Positions 54,006 through 62,633 of a stretch of DNA of 64,000 bases are shown piece by piece. Positions within the stretch are counted from its first letter, which is position 1. Every line of letters starts with the position of its first letter. Location of the stretch: the NCBI RefSeq assembly GCF_027498035.1, contig NZ_CP114978.1, forward strand, positions 3,472,001-3,536,000, given 5' to 3'. Made by a program: the position numbers and the translations under genes. The DNA is from Pseudoxanthomonas sp. GTDB lineage: Bacteria > Pseudomonadota > Gammaproteobacteria > Xanthomonadales > Xanthomonadaceae. The notes under the pieces are model-generated. The model ran no database searches. It was not told the origin of the DNA and was given only the letters and a program-made list of their open reading frames with translations.

Positions 54006-54775
54006 CAGCCGGCTGGAAGCGCGATGCACGTTTGCCCATCGAAGCGGCCGTCCGGCCCGAACCGGCGCTCGGCGATCCATCCGGCGCCGTCGCGGTCGAT
54101 CGCGATCAGGGTGCTGGCGCGGGTGCCGTAACGTGCGTCCTTGATGAAGGTGGAGGACAGGCGGCGTTCCAGGTCCAGCGGCACGCCGGTGCTGGGCAGG
54201 TCCGCATCTGCGGCTTGGTGATCGTCGGCCAGCGCCTGCCACAGGTCGGCGGGGTCTTCGGCCGGGCCCTGCAGCCAGTGCTCCAGCGCGGCGCATAGCT
54301 GGCGGGTCTTCGGCCAGGGGTCGTCGAACGGGCCGTTGGAGATGCCGTGGATGCCGGCGGGCACCGCGCGCCGGGTCGGCGTGGGCCAGTTGCCGACGTA
54401 GTGGCACTGGCTGCCATCGGCCAGCAGCAGGTTGAAGGGCGCGAAACGGCCGGCCTGTGCGTGCAGCGCTTCGGCGGCATCGCCAGGTGCGGCTTCACCG
54501 CCCAGAAACCCGGCGACCAATGCGCCGCGCGAGGGTGCGCCCGGCGGTGCGGCCAGGCCGGGGTCGCGGACGTTGGTGACCACCGCGACCCGACCGGCGC
54601 GGCCGATGCCGGCCCAGCTGCCGCCTGATTGCAGGTCGCGGCCGGCGATCACGCCCGGGGCATCGGTCCAGGCGGCCAGGGTGGCGGTCGGGCGGGCGTG
54701 AAATTCGTCACGGTTTCCCGCCAGCAGCAACCGCCAGCGGGGATGGGCTTTCCAGGCAAGGGCGACCAGGCACAT
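54005..54775 (-). CDS. NRDE (TANGO2-like) family protein
   Basis: A 256-residue protein of the TANGO2/NRDE family, which resembles Ntn hydrolases. It begins MCLVALAWKAHPRWRLLLAGNRDE; ATG 54775 was chosen over 54784 because the family has Cys at position 2, the candidate N-terminal nucleophile. Other conserved parts are SGGSWAGI, VTNVRD, GISNGPFDDPWPK and a late FIKDARYGTRASTL. Eukaryotic relatives affect haem or lipid trafficking; the bacterial function is unknown. It converges on rnpB. Confidence 0.85.
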   Translation of the reverse strand: MCLVALAWKAHPRWRLLLAGNRDEFHARPTATLAAWTDAPGVIAGRDLQSGGSWAGIGRAGRVAVVTNVRDPGLAAPPGAPSRGALVAGFLGGEAAPGDAAEALHAQAGRFAPFNLLLADGSQCHYVGNWPTPTRRAVPAGIHGISNGPFDDPWPKTRQLCAALEHWLQGPAEDPADLWQALADDHQAADADLPSTGVPLDLERRLSSTFIKDARYGTRASTLIAIDRDGAGWIAERRFGPDGRFDGQTCIALPAG

Positions 54776-54886
54776 GGCGGCCATTGTCGGTGGCTTTTGC
54801 GCATCCGGTCATGGCCGATCCGATCCGGAGCATCCCGTGACGGCCGTCACTTCACATCTTCTATACGCGCCTGAATTTCGGATCAA

Positions 54887-54923
54887 TCTCAAAATTTGAG
54901 ACGAAACAGCAACTTGTGGATAA
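54887..54923. promoter_or_regulatory. Palindrome and DnaA-box-like 9-mer upstream of the dcw cluster
   Basis: TCTCAAA-A-TTTGAGA (54887-54901) is a perfect 15-bp palindrome in an AT-rich patch. TGTGGATAA (54915-54923) is the exact complement of the consensus DnaA box TTATCCACA. Both lie in the 329-bp gene-free region before mraZ. Either could be an operator; no function is shown. Confidence 0.4.
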
Positions 54924-54993
54924 GGTTTGAACAAGTCTCTGAAGTTTGCTGCAAGCCATTGATCCGGCAGGCGATTTCCCTGCTTGCCAGTTG

Positions 54994-55021
54994 TTGACAA
55001 CCTTTCGGCCGATGCTAATGT
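54994..55021 (+). promoter_or_regulatory. Promoter of mraZ and the dcw cluster
   Basis: A perfect -35 TTGACA (54994-54999), 16-bp spacer and -10-like TAATGT (55016-55021). Transcription would start near 55028, inside the MraZ operator repeats. Confidence 0.65.
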
Positions 55022-55064
55022 GGGCGCTAGCGGGAAAACAGGGGTTTCCGTGGGTTTTCGTGGT
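55020..55064 (+). promoter_or_regulatory. MraZ operator: five pentamers at 10-bp intervals
   Basis: GTGGG (55020), GCGGG (55030), AGGGG (55040), GTGGG (55050) and GTGGT (55060) are each separated by exactly five bases. MraZ octamers are known to bind tandem TGGGN repeats with this spacing and repress the dcw promoter; the overlap with the -10 fits repression. Confidence 0.85.
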
Positions 55065-55104
55065 TCAATGATCACTGCTTGCAGCATTTCGAAGGAAGAG
55101 GGAC

Positions 55105-55551
55105 GTGTTCCAGGGCGAAACCGCCATCACGGTTGACGACAAGGGCAGGTTGGCGGTTCCCACCGTCTACCGCGACCTCATTGCGCGTGAGTGTGGCAAT
55201 CGCCTGGTGCTGACCTACAACCCGTTCGAAGCTGGTTCGTTGTGGCTCTACCCGCAGGCGGCCTGGGAGCGTGTCCGTGACGACGTCATGGCCATGCCCA
55301 ACGTCAAGAAGAACGTGCGGATGCTGCAGCAGAAGCTGGTCGGTTCGGCTGAATTCCTGGAGCCGGACGGCAACAGTCGCGTGACCATTCCGTCGAGCCA
55401 TCGCAGTGCGGTCGGCATCGAGAAAAAGGCCGTGCTGCTGGGCATGCACGACAAGTTTGAACTCTGGAGCGAGCAGGCGCACCGCGCGCAGATCCAGCAG
55501 ACGTTGTCTGACGAGGATCTGGGCGAGGAACTGCTCGGACTCAGGCTGTGA
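55105..55551 (+). CDS. mraZ: Transcriptional regulator MraZ
   Basis: DNA-binding ring-forming protein with two AbrB-like domains that represses its own dcw promoter. The 148-residue protein starts at GTG behind GAAGGAAGAGG. Each half has a DxxGR motif: DDKGRLAVPTVYR (first) and EPDGNSRVTIPSSHR (second, in variant form). It overlaps rsmH by 4 bp (GTGA). Confidence 0.96.
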   Translation: MFQGETAITVDDKGRLAVPTVYRDLIARECGNRLVLTYNPFEAGSLWLYPQAAWERVRDDVMAMPNVKKNVRMLQQKLVGSAEFLEPDGNSRVTIPSSHRSAVGIEKKAVLLGMHDKFELWSEQAHRAQIQQTLSDEDLGEELLGLRL

Positions 55552-56504
55552 CGGTGGGTGCCCGGATGCGCCCCGACGCGCAGCCCGGCCACCTCCCGGT
55601 GATGTTCGCGCAGTGCATGGAAGGCCTGCAGGTGAAGGTGGACGGCACATACCTGGACGGCACGCTCGGTCGCGGCGGTCATGCGCGCGGCGTGCTCGAA
55701 CAACTCGGCCCGGGAGGTCGGCTGCTGTTGATGGACAAGGACCCCGAAGCGATCGTCCACGCGCATGCCGTTTTCGACGGCGATGCGCGCGTGTCGGTGT
55801 ATCGCGGCAGCTTCGCCGAGATCGCGCAGTGGGATGCCACCGCTGATGGCCTGGATGGGGTGCTGCTGGACCTGGGCGTGTCCTCGCCACAGCTGGACGT
55901 GGCCGAACGCGGATTCTCCTTCAGCAAGGACGGCCCGCTGGACATGCGCATGGATCCGGATAGCGGCGAAAGCGCGGCGCAGTGGCTGGCGCGCGCGGAC
56001 GATGCCGAGATCGCCGATGTGCTGTTCAAGTATGGCGACGAGCGCATGAGCCGGCGCATCGCCCGCGCCATCGTGGCCCGTCGGGTCGAGACGCCGCTGC
56101 TGCGCACCGCGCAGCTGGCCGACTTGATCTCCAGTGTGATGCCGCGCGGCAAGGACAAGATCCACCCGGCCACGCGCAGCTTCCAGGCGATCCGCATCCA
56201 CATCAACCGCGAGCTGTCCGACCTGGAAACGGGCCTGGACGCGGCGATGGCGCGGCTGAAGGTTGGCGGCCGGCTGGCGGTGATCAGCTTCCATTCGCTG
56301 GAAGACCGCATCGTCAAGCGCTTCATCGCCCAGCATGCCAAGGCGCCGGCCGGGAATCGCCGCCTGCCGGTGGCGCAGGACTTCACGCCGTCGTTGAAGA
56401 TCATCAATGACGCAGCGCGTGCCGAGCCCGATGAAACGGCCAGCAATCCGCGCGCCCGTAGCGCCGTATTGCGCGTGGCCGAAAAATTGCGGGGTGCGGC
56501 ATGA
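55548..56504 (+). CDS. rsmH: 16S rRNA N4-C1402 methyltransferase
   Basis: SAM-dependent methyltransferase acting on C1402 of 16S rRNA. From GTG 55548 it has 318 residues; ATG 55566 would give 312. Motifs include HLPVMFAQCMEGL, the SAM loop DGTLGRGGHARGVL, DLGVSSPQLDVAERGFSF and FHSLEDRIVKRF. Second gene of the dcw cluster; overlaps ftsL by 4 bp. Confidence 0.97.
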   Translation: MTVGARMRPDAQPGHLPVMFAQCMEGLQVKVDGTYLDGTLGRGGHARGVLEQLGPGGRLLLMDKDPEAIVHAHAVFDGDARVSVYRGSFAEIAQWDATADGLDGVLLDLGVSSPQLDVAERGFSFSKDGPLDMRMDPDSGESAAQWLARADDAEIADVLFKYGDERMSRRIARAIVARRVETPLLRTAQLADLISSVMPRGKDKIHPATRSFQAIRIHINRELSDLETGLDAAMARLKVGGRLAVISFHSLEDRIVKRFIAQHAKAPAGNRRLPVAQDFTPSLKIINDAARAEPDETASNPRARSAVLRVAEKLRGAA

Positions 56505-56764
56505 CCCGCGTGCTGCTGGTGATCGTGATCGTGGCCTGCATCGCCAGCGCGATCGGCGTGGTGTACGCGCGCCACCAGCATCGGGTGCTGTTCGTGCAGC
56601 TCAACAAGTTGGACCGCGAGCGCGACGAGTTGAACATCGAGTTCGGCCGCCTGCAGCTGGAGCAGGCCACGGTGGCCGAGAGCACGCGCGTGGAGCAGAT
56701 CGCACGTGACCGGATCGGCATGAAGTCGCCCGAATCGGCCGATGTCGTGGTGATCCGCCCATGA
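56501..56764 (+). CDS. ftsL: Cell division protein FtsL
   Basis: Short bitopic divisome protein of 87 residues that forms a complex with FtsB and FtsQ and activates FtsWI. One transmembrane helix (about residues 3-20, VLLVIVIVACIASAIGVVY) is followed by a leucine-zipper-like coiled coil (FVQLNKLDRERDELNIEFGRLQLEQ) and the conserved RIGMKSPE tail. Overlaps of 4 bp with rsmH and ftsI. Confidence 0.93.
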   Translation: MTRVLLVIVIVACIASAIGVVYARHQHRVLFVQLNKLDRERDELNIEFGRLQLEQATVAESTRVEQIARDRIGMKSPESADVVVIRP

Positions 56765-58656
56765 ACCTGCGCGACGCCATCAACCGGGTGCTGGGACGCG
56801 ACGGCGAGCGCAAGGGCGCGCTGCCGCGCAACCGCAATCGCGCGCGTTTCAGCCTGCGTAATCGCCTGATGCTGGTGACCTGCACGCTGGCGTTGTGCTC
56901 GGTGAGCCTGATCGGCCGGGCCGCCTACGTGCAGCTGGTCAACAGCGATTTCTACCAGAAGGAAGGCGATGCGCGCTTCATGCGCGAGATTTCGATCCCG
57001 ACCTCGCGCGGCATGATCACCGACCGCAACGGCGAGCCGGTGGCGGTGTCCTCGCCGGTCGAATCGGTGTGGTGCGATCCGAAAGAGCTGATGAAGAACC
57101 CGGACCGCCTGCCCGAGCTGGCCCAGGCGCTGGGCGAGCCGCTGGACAGCCTGACCCGTCGCCTCAGCCAGAAGGCCGACAAGGAGTTCATGTATCTCAA
57201 GCGTCGCATCAATCCCGATGCGGCCAAGGTGATCGTGGCCCACGACATTCCGGGTGTGTATTCGCAGCGCGAGTACAAGCGCTTCTACCCGCAGGGCGAG
57301 GCGATGGCCCATATCCTGGGCTTCACCAATGTCGATGACCGCGGCCAGGAAGGTTTGGAGCTGGCTTTTGATGACTGGCTGCGTGGCAAGCCGGGCCTGA
57401 AAAAGGTCATCCGCGACCAGGCCGGGCATATCGTCGAGAACATCGACCTGGTGCGCGCCGCGCAGCCGGGCAACGACCTGACCCTGAGCATCGACCGCCG
57501 CATCCAGTACCTGGCCACGCGCGAATTGCGTAACGCCGTGGAAGAGAACAAGGCCGCTGGCGGCTCGGTGGTGATCCTGGATGTGTCCACCGGCGAGATC
57601 ATGGCGATGGCCAACCTGCCGACGTTCAATCCCAATGCCGCCGACCTGGGCAAGCCGGACGCGCACCGCAACCGCGCGGTGACCGATCTGGTCGAGCCGG
57701 GTTCGACGATGAAGCCGCTCACCATCTCCACCGCGCTGGCCGCCGGCGTGGTGACGCCCAGCACGCTCATCGATACCAATCCGGGCGCCATGCGGTTGCC
57801 GGGCGGATACACCATCCATGACGTGCCGCGCAACAACGGCGTGCTGACCGTGGGCGGCGTCATCACCCGCAGTTCCAATATCGGCGCGGCCAAGATCGTG
57901 GAGAAGATCCCGGATCAGGTCTTCTACAACACGGTCAGGGCGTTTGGTTACGGCAGCAAGCCGCATAGCGGCTTCCCGGGCGAGGCCACCGGCATGGTGC
58001 CGACACCGGGCAGCCCGGGCTGGTCCGGCAGCACCAAGAGCACGATGTCCTACGGCTACGGCCTGAACGTGTCGCCGCTGCAGATCGCGCGCGCGTACGC
58101 GACCATCGGGAATGGCGGCCAGCTGGTCACGCCGACCTTCATCAAGGGCATGCGCAGCGAAGGCGCCGTCCAGGTGGTGCCGGAGAAGGTGACCAAAGAA
58201 GTCATCGCGATGATGGAAACCGTGGTCACCCAGGGCGGCGCGAAAGACGCGGCCATTCCGGGCTATCACGTGGCCGGCAAGACCGGTACCGCACGCGTTG
58301 CTTCCGGTGGCGGCTATGCGGCCGGCCACTACTTCGGGCTGTTTGCCGGCCTGGTACCGGCCACCCATCCGCGCTACGTGATGGTCACGGTGATCCGCGA
58401 CCCGCAGGCCGGCAAGTATTACGGCGGTCTGGTGTCCGCGCCGGTGTTCCACAACGTCATGGAAGGCACGTTGCGCCTGATGGACGTGCCGCCGGATGAT
58501 ATCGATGCGTGGATGGCCGCACAGGCCAAGGATGAAGCAAAGCGTGCCGCGCAGGCGCCGAAGCGTCCGGCAACCGTCGCGCCCGCATTGCCCAAGCCCC
58601 TGCCTGTGCCCGTGCAGGCCAGGGCCGAGCCGGCGCTGCCGCGGAGCCTGGAATGA
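56761..58656 (+). CDS. ftsI: Septal peptidoglycan transpeptidase FtsI (PBP3)
   Basis: Class B penicillin-binding protein that cross-links septal peptidoglycan with FtsW. It has 631 residues: a cytoplasmic basic N-terminus, a transmembrane helix (about 36-58), a pedestal starting PTSRGMITDRNGEPVAVS and the transpeptidase domain. Active-site motifs are Ser315 in STMK, SSN at 371-373 and KTGT from Lys507. The C-terminal tail is alanine/proline-rich. Overlaps ftsL and murE by 4 bp each. Confidence 0.97.
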   Translation: MNLRDAINRVLGRDGERKGALPRNRNRARFSLRNRLMLVTCTLALCSVSLIGRAAYVQLVNSDFYQKEGDARFMREISIPTSRGMITDRNGEPVAVSSPVESVWCDPKELMKNPDRLPELAQALGEPLDSLTRRLSQKADKEFMYLKRRINPDAAKVIVAHDIPGVYSQREYKRFYPQGEAMAHILGFTNVDDRGQEGLELAFDDWLRGKPGLKKVIRDQAGHIVENIDLVRAAQPGNDLTLSIDRRIQYLATRELRNAVEENKAAGGSVVILDVSTGEIMAMANLPTFNPNAADLGKPDAHRNRAVTDLVEPGSTMKPLTISTALAAGVVTPSTLIDTNPGAMRLPGGYTIHDVPRNNGVLTVGGVITRSSNIGAAKIVEKIPDQVFYNTVRAFGYGSKPHSGFPGEATGMVPTPGSPGWSGSTKSTMSYGYGLNVSPLQIARAYATIGNGGQLVTPTFIKGMRSEGAVQVVPEKVTKEVIAMMETVVTQGGAKDAAIPGYHVAGKTGTARVASGGGYAAGHYFGLFAGLVPATHPRYVMVTVIRDPQAGKYYGGLVSAPVFHNVMEGTLRLMDVPPDDIDAWMAAQAKDEAKRAAQAPKRPATVAPALPKPLPVPVQARAEPALPRSLE

Positions 58657-60164
58657 GCCGCGCCATGGCCCTGTCCGAATTGCTGCCTGACGTGCCCGCG
58701 TTGCCCGCGGGCGTCGTCGTGCATGGCCTGACCCAGGACAGCCGCAGCGTGCGTGCCGGCGATGCGTTCGTGGCGATCGGCCCGGTCGACAACAGCGCCT
58801 CCACCTGGCATGGACTGGGCTTCGTCGAGCAGGCGCGCGCGCAGGGCGCGGTCGCGATCCTGTTCGAACCGCCGGCACCGGACAGCTTGCCCGCACCGGC
58901 CGATGCGATCGCCGTGCCCGGCCTGCGCCAGCGCCTGGGCGACATGGCCGATGCGTTCTACGGCCACCCGTCGCAGCAGATGACGATGGTCGGCGTGACC
59001 GGCACCAACGGCAAGACCTCGACCGTGCAGTTGCTCAGCCAGGCTTGGCACCTGCGTGGCATCACCAGCGGCAGCATCGGCACGCTTGGCGCGGGCCTGT
59101 ATGGCGAGGTGCAGCCGACTGGCTTCACCACGCCGCTGGTGCTGCAGCTGCATGCGCTGCTGGCCGACCTGCATGATGCTGGTGCGCAGGCGGTGGCGAT
59201 GGAAGTGAGTTCGCACGCGCTGGCCCAGACCCGCGTGGATGGCGTGCATTTCGACGTGGCGGTGTTTACCAATCTCACCCGCGATCACCTGGACTATCAC
59301 GGCGACATGGAAGGCTACGGCGCGGCCAAGGCACGCCTGTTCCAGCGTCCGGGCCTGAAGGCTGCGGTGGTCAACCTGGACGATGCCTTCGGTGCGACGC
59401 TGCCGGGCAAGCTTGCCGACGACGTGCAGCTGATCGGTGTCAGTGCACATGGCGCGGCCGGCGCCAGCGTGCAGGCGCGCGACGTGGTCCTTGACGGCGC
59501 CGGCATCGGCTTCGAGCTGGTGATCGGTGCGACCACCCACCCGGTGCGTTCGCCGCTGCTGGGCCGCTTCAACGTCGACAATCTGCTGGCCGTGGCCGGT
59601 GTGCTGCAGGCCGCAGGTGATGCGCCGTCGCAGATCGCGCAGACGCTGTCGCAGCTGCAGCCGATCCATGGCCGCATGAACCGCCTCGGTGGTGTCGAAG
59701 GCCAGCCGTTGGTGGTGATCGATTACGCGCACACGCCCGACGCGCTGGAACAGGCGCTGACCAGCCTGCGCGACCACGTCGCCGGCCGCCTGGTCTGCGT
59801 ATTCGGCTGTGGTGGCGAGCGCGATACCGGCAAGCGTCCGCAGATGGCGAAGATCGCGGAGGCCCACGCCGATGCGGTCATCGTCACCGACGACAACCCG
59901 CGCAATGAGAACGGCGACACCATCGTGGCCGACATCGTCGCGGGTTTTTCCGCCGATGCGGACTACGCCGTGCAGCGCGACCGTGCTGCGGCGATCGCCC
60001 GCGCGGTGGGCGAAGCCAAGGCCGGTGACATCGTGCTGATCGCCGGCAAGGGCCACGAACCGTACCAGGAAATCGCGGGCGTCAAACACGCCTTCGACGA
60101 CACCGTGCAGGCACGCCTGGCGTTGCAGATGCGCGTGCACCGCGACGCGGAGGCACAGTCGTGA
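58653..60164 (+). CDS. murE: UDP-MurNAc-tripeptide synthetase MurE
   Basis: Cytoplasmic ligase adding the third residue to the peptidoglycan stem. The 503-residue protein has the ATP loop GVTGTNGKTS (about residues 113-122), the carbamylated-lysine region and GRMNRLGGVEGQPLVVIDYAHTPD. The DNPRNE motif is the signature for meso-diaminopimelate specificity, as expected for a Gram-negative. Overlaps ftsI and murF by 4 bp. Confidence 0.96.
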   Translation: MSRAMALSELLPDVPALPAGVVVHGLTQDSRSVRAGDAFVAIGPVDNSASTWHGLGFVEQARAQGAVAILFEPPAPDSLPAPADAIAVPGLRQRLGDMADAFYGHPSQQMTMVGVTGTNGKTSTVQLLSQAWHLRGITSGSIGTLGAGLYGEVQPTGFTTPLVLQLHALLADLHDAGAQAVAMEVSSHALAQTRVDGVHFDVAVFTNLTRDHLDYHGDMEGYGAAKARLFQRPGLKAAVVNLDDAFGATLPGKLADDVQLIGVSAHGAAGASVQARDVVLDGAGIGFELVIGATTHPVRSPLLGRFNVDNLLAVAGVLQAAGDAPSQIAQTLSQLQPIHGRMNRLGGVEGQPLVVIDYAHTPDALEQALTSLRDHVAGRLVCVFGCGGERDTGKRPQMAKIAEAHADAVIVTDDNPRNENGDTIVADIVAGFSADADYAVQRDRAAAIARAVGEAKAGDIVLIAGKGHEPYQEIAGVKHAFDDTVQARLALQMRVHRDAEAQS

Positions 60165-61558
60165 ACCGGCTTCCGCTCTCGCTGATCGCGCACCTGGCCG
60201 GCGGTGAATTGCATGGCGAGGACACCACGGTTGAGGCGGTGTCCAACGACACCCGCGCGCTGCGCAATGGCAGCCTGTATGTGGCGCTGCGCGGCGAGCG
60301 TTTCGACGGGCACGACTTCATCGCGGCTGCGGCCGATGCCGGCGCCGCGGCGCTGCTGGTCGAACATGCCGTCGCTTCCGAGCTGCCGCAGGTGATCGTG
60401 GCCGATACCCAGTTAGCGTTGGCCCACATCGCTGCCGGCCTGCAGCGCGACCGCTGCGGCAAGGTCGTGGCCATCACCGGCAGCAACGGCAAGACCAGCG
60501 TCAAATCGCTGGTGCTGGCGATCCTGCAGCGGGCCGGCGAAACCTACTTCACCCCCGGCAATCGCAACAACGAGATCGGCCTGCCGCTGGCCGTGATCGA
60601 AGCGCCGGACCAGGCCGAGTTCGCGGTGTACGAGATGGGCGCCGGCAAGCCGGGCGACATCGCCTACCTGACTGATATCGCGCGTCCCGATGTGGCCCTG
60701 GTCAACAACGTCGCCGCCGCGCACCTGGAACGCCTGGGCAGCCTGATGGGCGTGGCCAGGACCAAGGGCGCGATCTACACCGCGCTGCCGGATGGCGGCG
60801 TGGCTGTGATCAATGCCGACGATGCCTTCGCCGAATATTTCGCAGGCCTGGTGCCGGGCCGGCGCGTGCTGCGCTTCGGCCTGGAATCCAGTGCCGAGGT
60901 CAGCGCCCGCGCGGTGATGACCGCTGCGGAAGGCTCGCGCTTCACCCTGGTCACGCCGGTTGGCGACGTTGAAATCACCCTGGCGCTGCCGGGTCGCCAC
61001 AACGTGCGCAATGCGCTGGCCGCTGCGGCGCTGGCACTGGGGTGCGGCGTGCCGTTGACCATCATTGCCGACGGCCTGGCGGCCGCGAGGCCGGTCGCAG
61101 GGCGCCAGGTCGCGCATGCGCTGGCGCGCGGCGCGGTGTTGATCGACGACAGCTACAACGCCAATCCGGGGTCGCTGGAAGCGGCGATCGCCACATTGGC
61201 CGCCTCCACCAAGCAAGGCTGGCTGGTGCTGGGCGATATGCGCGAACTCGGGCCGGAAGGCGCCGCGCTGCATGCCGCGGCTGGCGCGCGCGCCAAGCTG
61301 GCCGGCATCGCGCGCCTGTATGCCCTGGGCGAACTCAGTGCCGCCGCCGCCGAGGCGTTCGGCACCGGCGCGCAGACATTCGACACCCATGCGGCGCTGG
61401 CGGAAAGCCTGGCGGCCGACCTGGCAAGCATCGACCCGTCCGCCAACGTGCGGGTGCTGGTCAAGGGATCCCGTGGCAGCGCCATGGACCGTATCGTTTC
61501 CGCGCTGCTTCCAGCTGCGCCCGCGCAATTTCCGGGAGGCACCGCGCATGCTGCTTGA
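60161..61558 (+). CDS. murF: UDP-MurNAc-tripeptide--D-Ala-D-Ala ligase MurF
   Basis: Adds D-Ala-D-Ala to the UDP-MurNAc tripeptide. The 465-residue protein has an N-terminal substrate domain (VSNDTRALRNGSLYVALRGERFDGHDF), ATP loop AITGSNGKTSVKSL, and VLIDDSYNANPGSLEAAI at the start of the third domain. It starts at GTG 60161 and overlaps mraY by 11 bp. Confidence 0.96.
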   Translation: MNRLPLSLIAHLAGGELHGEDTTVEAVSNDTRALRNGSLYVALRGERFDGHDFIAAAADAGAAALLVEHAVASELPQVIVADTQLALAHIAAGLQRDRCGKVVAITGSNGKTSVKSLVLAILQRAGETYFTPGNRNNEIGLPLAVIEAPDQAEFAVYEMGAGKPGDIAYLTDIARPDVALVNNVAAAHLERLGSLMGVARTKGAIYTALPDGGVAVINADDAFAEYFAGLVPGRRVLRFGLESSAEVSARAVMTAAEGSRFTLVTPVGDVEITLALPGRHNVRNALAAAALALGCGVPLTIIADGLAAARPVAGRQVAHALARGAVLIDDSYNANPGSLEAAIATLAASTKQGWLVLGDMRELGPEGAALHAAAGARAKLAGIARLYALGELSAAAAEAFGTGAQTFDTHAALAESLAADLASIDPSANVRVLVKGSRGSAMDRIVSALLPAAPAQFPGGTAHAA

Positions 61559-62633
61559 ACTCACCCGCTGGCTGACCCAGCTGGAGAGCCTATTCTCTCT
61601 GTTCAACTACCTCACGCTGCGCGGCATCCTGGCGGCGCTGACGTCGTTGTTCCTGTCGCTGTGGCTTGGCCCGGCGGTGATCCGCCGCCTGGCCCAGTTC
61701 AAGGGCGGCCAGCCGATCCGCACCGATGGCCCGCAGAGCCACTTCTCCAAGGCCGGCACGCCCACGATGGGCGGTTCGATGATCCTGATGACGGTGTTCC
61801 TGTCGGTGATGCTGTGGGGCGACCTGCGCAACCGTTACGTGTGGCTGGTGCTGGCGGTGATGGTGGCGTTCGGTGCGATCGGCTGGTACGACGACTGGAT
61901 CAAGATCGTCAAGCGCGACCCCAACGGCTTGAAGTCGCGCTGGAAATACCTGCTGCAGTCGATCTTCGGCCTGGCCGCCGGCATCTTCCTGTGGCACACC
62001 GCTGATGTGGCCGCCGCCACCACGTTCTACATCCCGTTGTTCAAGTCGGTGGCGCTGCCGCTGGCCGGCGTGGGCTTCATCGCGATTGCCTACTTCTGGA
62101 TCGTCGGCTTCTCCAACGCGGTCAACCTGACCGATGGCCTGGATGGCCTGGCGATCATGCCGACGGTGATGGTGGCCTGCGCGCTCGGCGTGTTTGCCTA
62201 TGCCTCGGGCAACGCGGTGTTCTCCAGCTACCTGCAGATCCCGCAGGTGCCGGGTGCCGGTGAGCTGGTGATCATCTGTACGGCCATTGCCGGTGCGGGC
62301 CTGGGCTTCCTGTGGTTCAACACCTATCCGGCCATGGTCTTCATGGGCGACATCGGCGCGCTGGCGCTGGGCGCGGTGCTGGGCACCATCGCGGTGATCG
62401 TGCGCCAGGAGCTGGTGCTGGTGATCATGGGCGGCGTGTTCGTCATCGAAACGCTCTCGGTGATGATCCAGGTCGCCTCGTTCAAGTTGACCGGAAAGCG
62501 CGTCTTCCGCATGGCGCCGATCCACCACCATTTCGAACTCAAGGGCTGGCCGGAACCGCGCGTGATCGTGCGTTTCTGGATCATCTCCGTGATCCTCGTG
62601 CTCGTCGGTTTGGCCACGTTGAAGGTGCGCTGA
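61548..62633 (+). CDS. mraY: Phospho-MurNAc-pentapeptide transferase MraY
   Basis: Integral membrane enzyme forming lipid I from UDP-MurNAc-pentapeptide and undecaprenyl phosphate. The ATG at 61548 gives 361 residues with about ten transmembrane helices. Signatures are GTPTMGGSMI, the catalytic aspartates in YDDWIKI and NLTDGLDGLA, FMGDIGALALG and the HHHFELKGW loop. The next gene is ftsW, not murD. Its TGA overlaps the ftsW start (TGATG). Confidence 0.97.
   Translation: MLLELTRWLTQLESLFSLFNYLTLRGILAALTSLFLSLWLGPAVIRRLAQFKGGQPIRTDGPQSHFSKAGTPTMGGSMILMTVFLSVMLWGDLRNRYVWLVLAVMVAFGAIGWYDDWIKIVKRDPNGLKSRWKYLLQSIFGLAAGIFLWHTADVAAATTFYIPLFKSVALPLAGVGFIAIAYFWIVGFSNAVNLTDGLDGLAIMPTVMVACALGVFAYASGNAVFSSYLQIPQVPGAGELVIICTAIAGAGLGFLWFNTYPAMVFMGDIGALALGAVLGTIAVIVRQELVLVIMGGVFVIETLSVMIQVASFKLTGKRVFRMAPIHHHFELKGWPEPRVIVRFWIISVILVLVGLATLKVR

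Noticed and set aside
52660..54039. Upstream extension of the lpoA frame on the minus strand, up to 980 codons in total
   Set aside because: It runs antisense through rsmI and the RNase P RNA gene, has no domain and is explained by high GC content; the lpoA frame is only meaningful below 52659.
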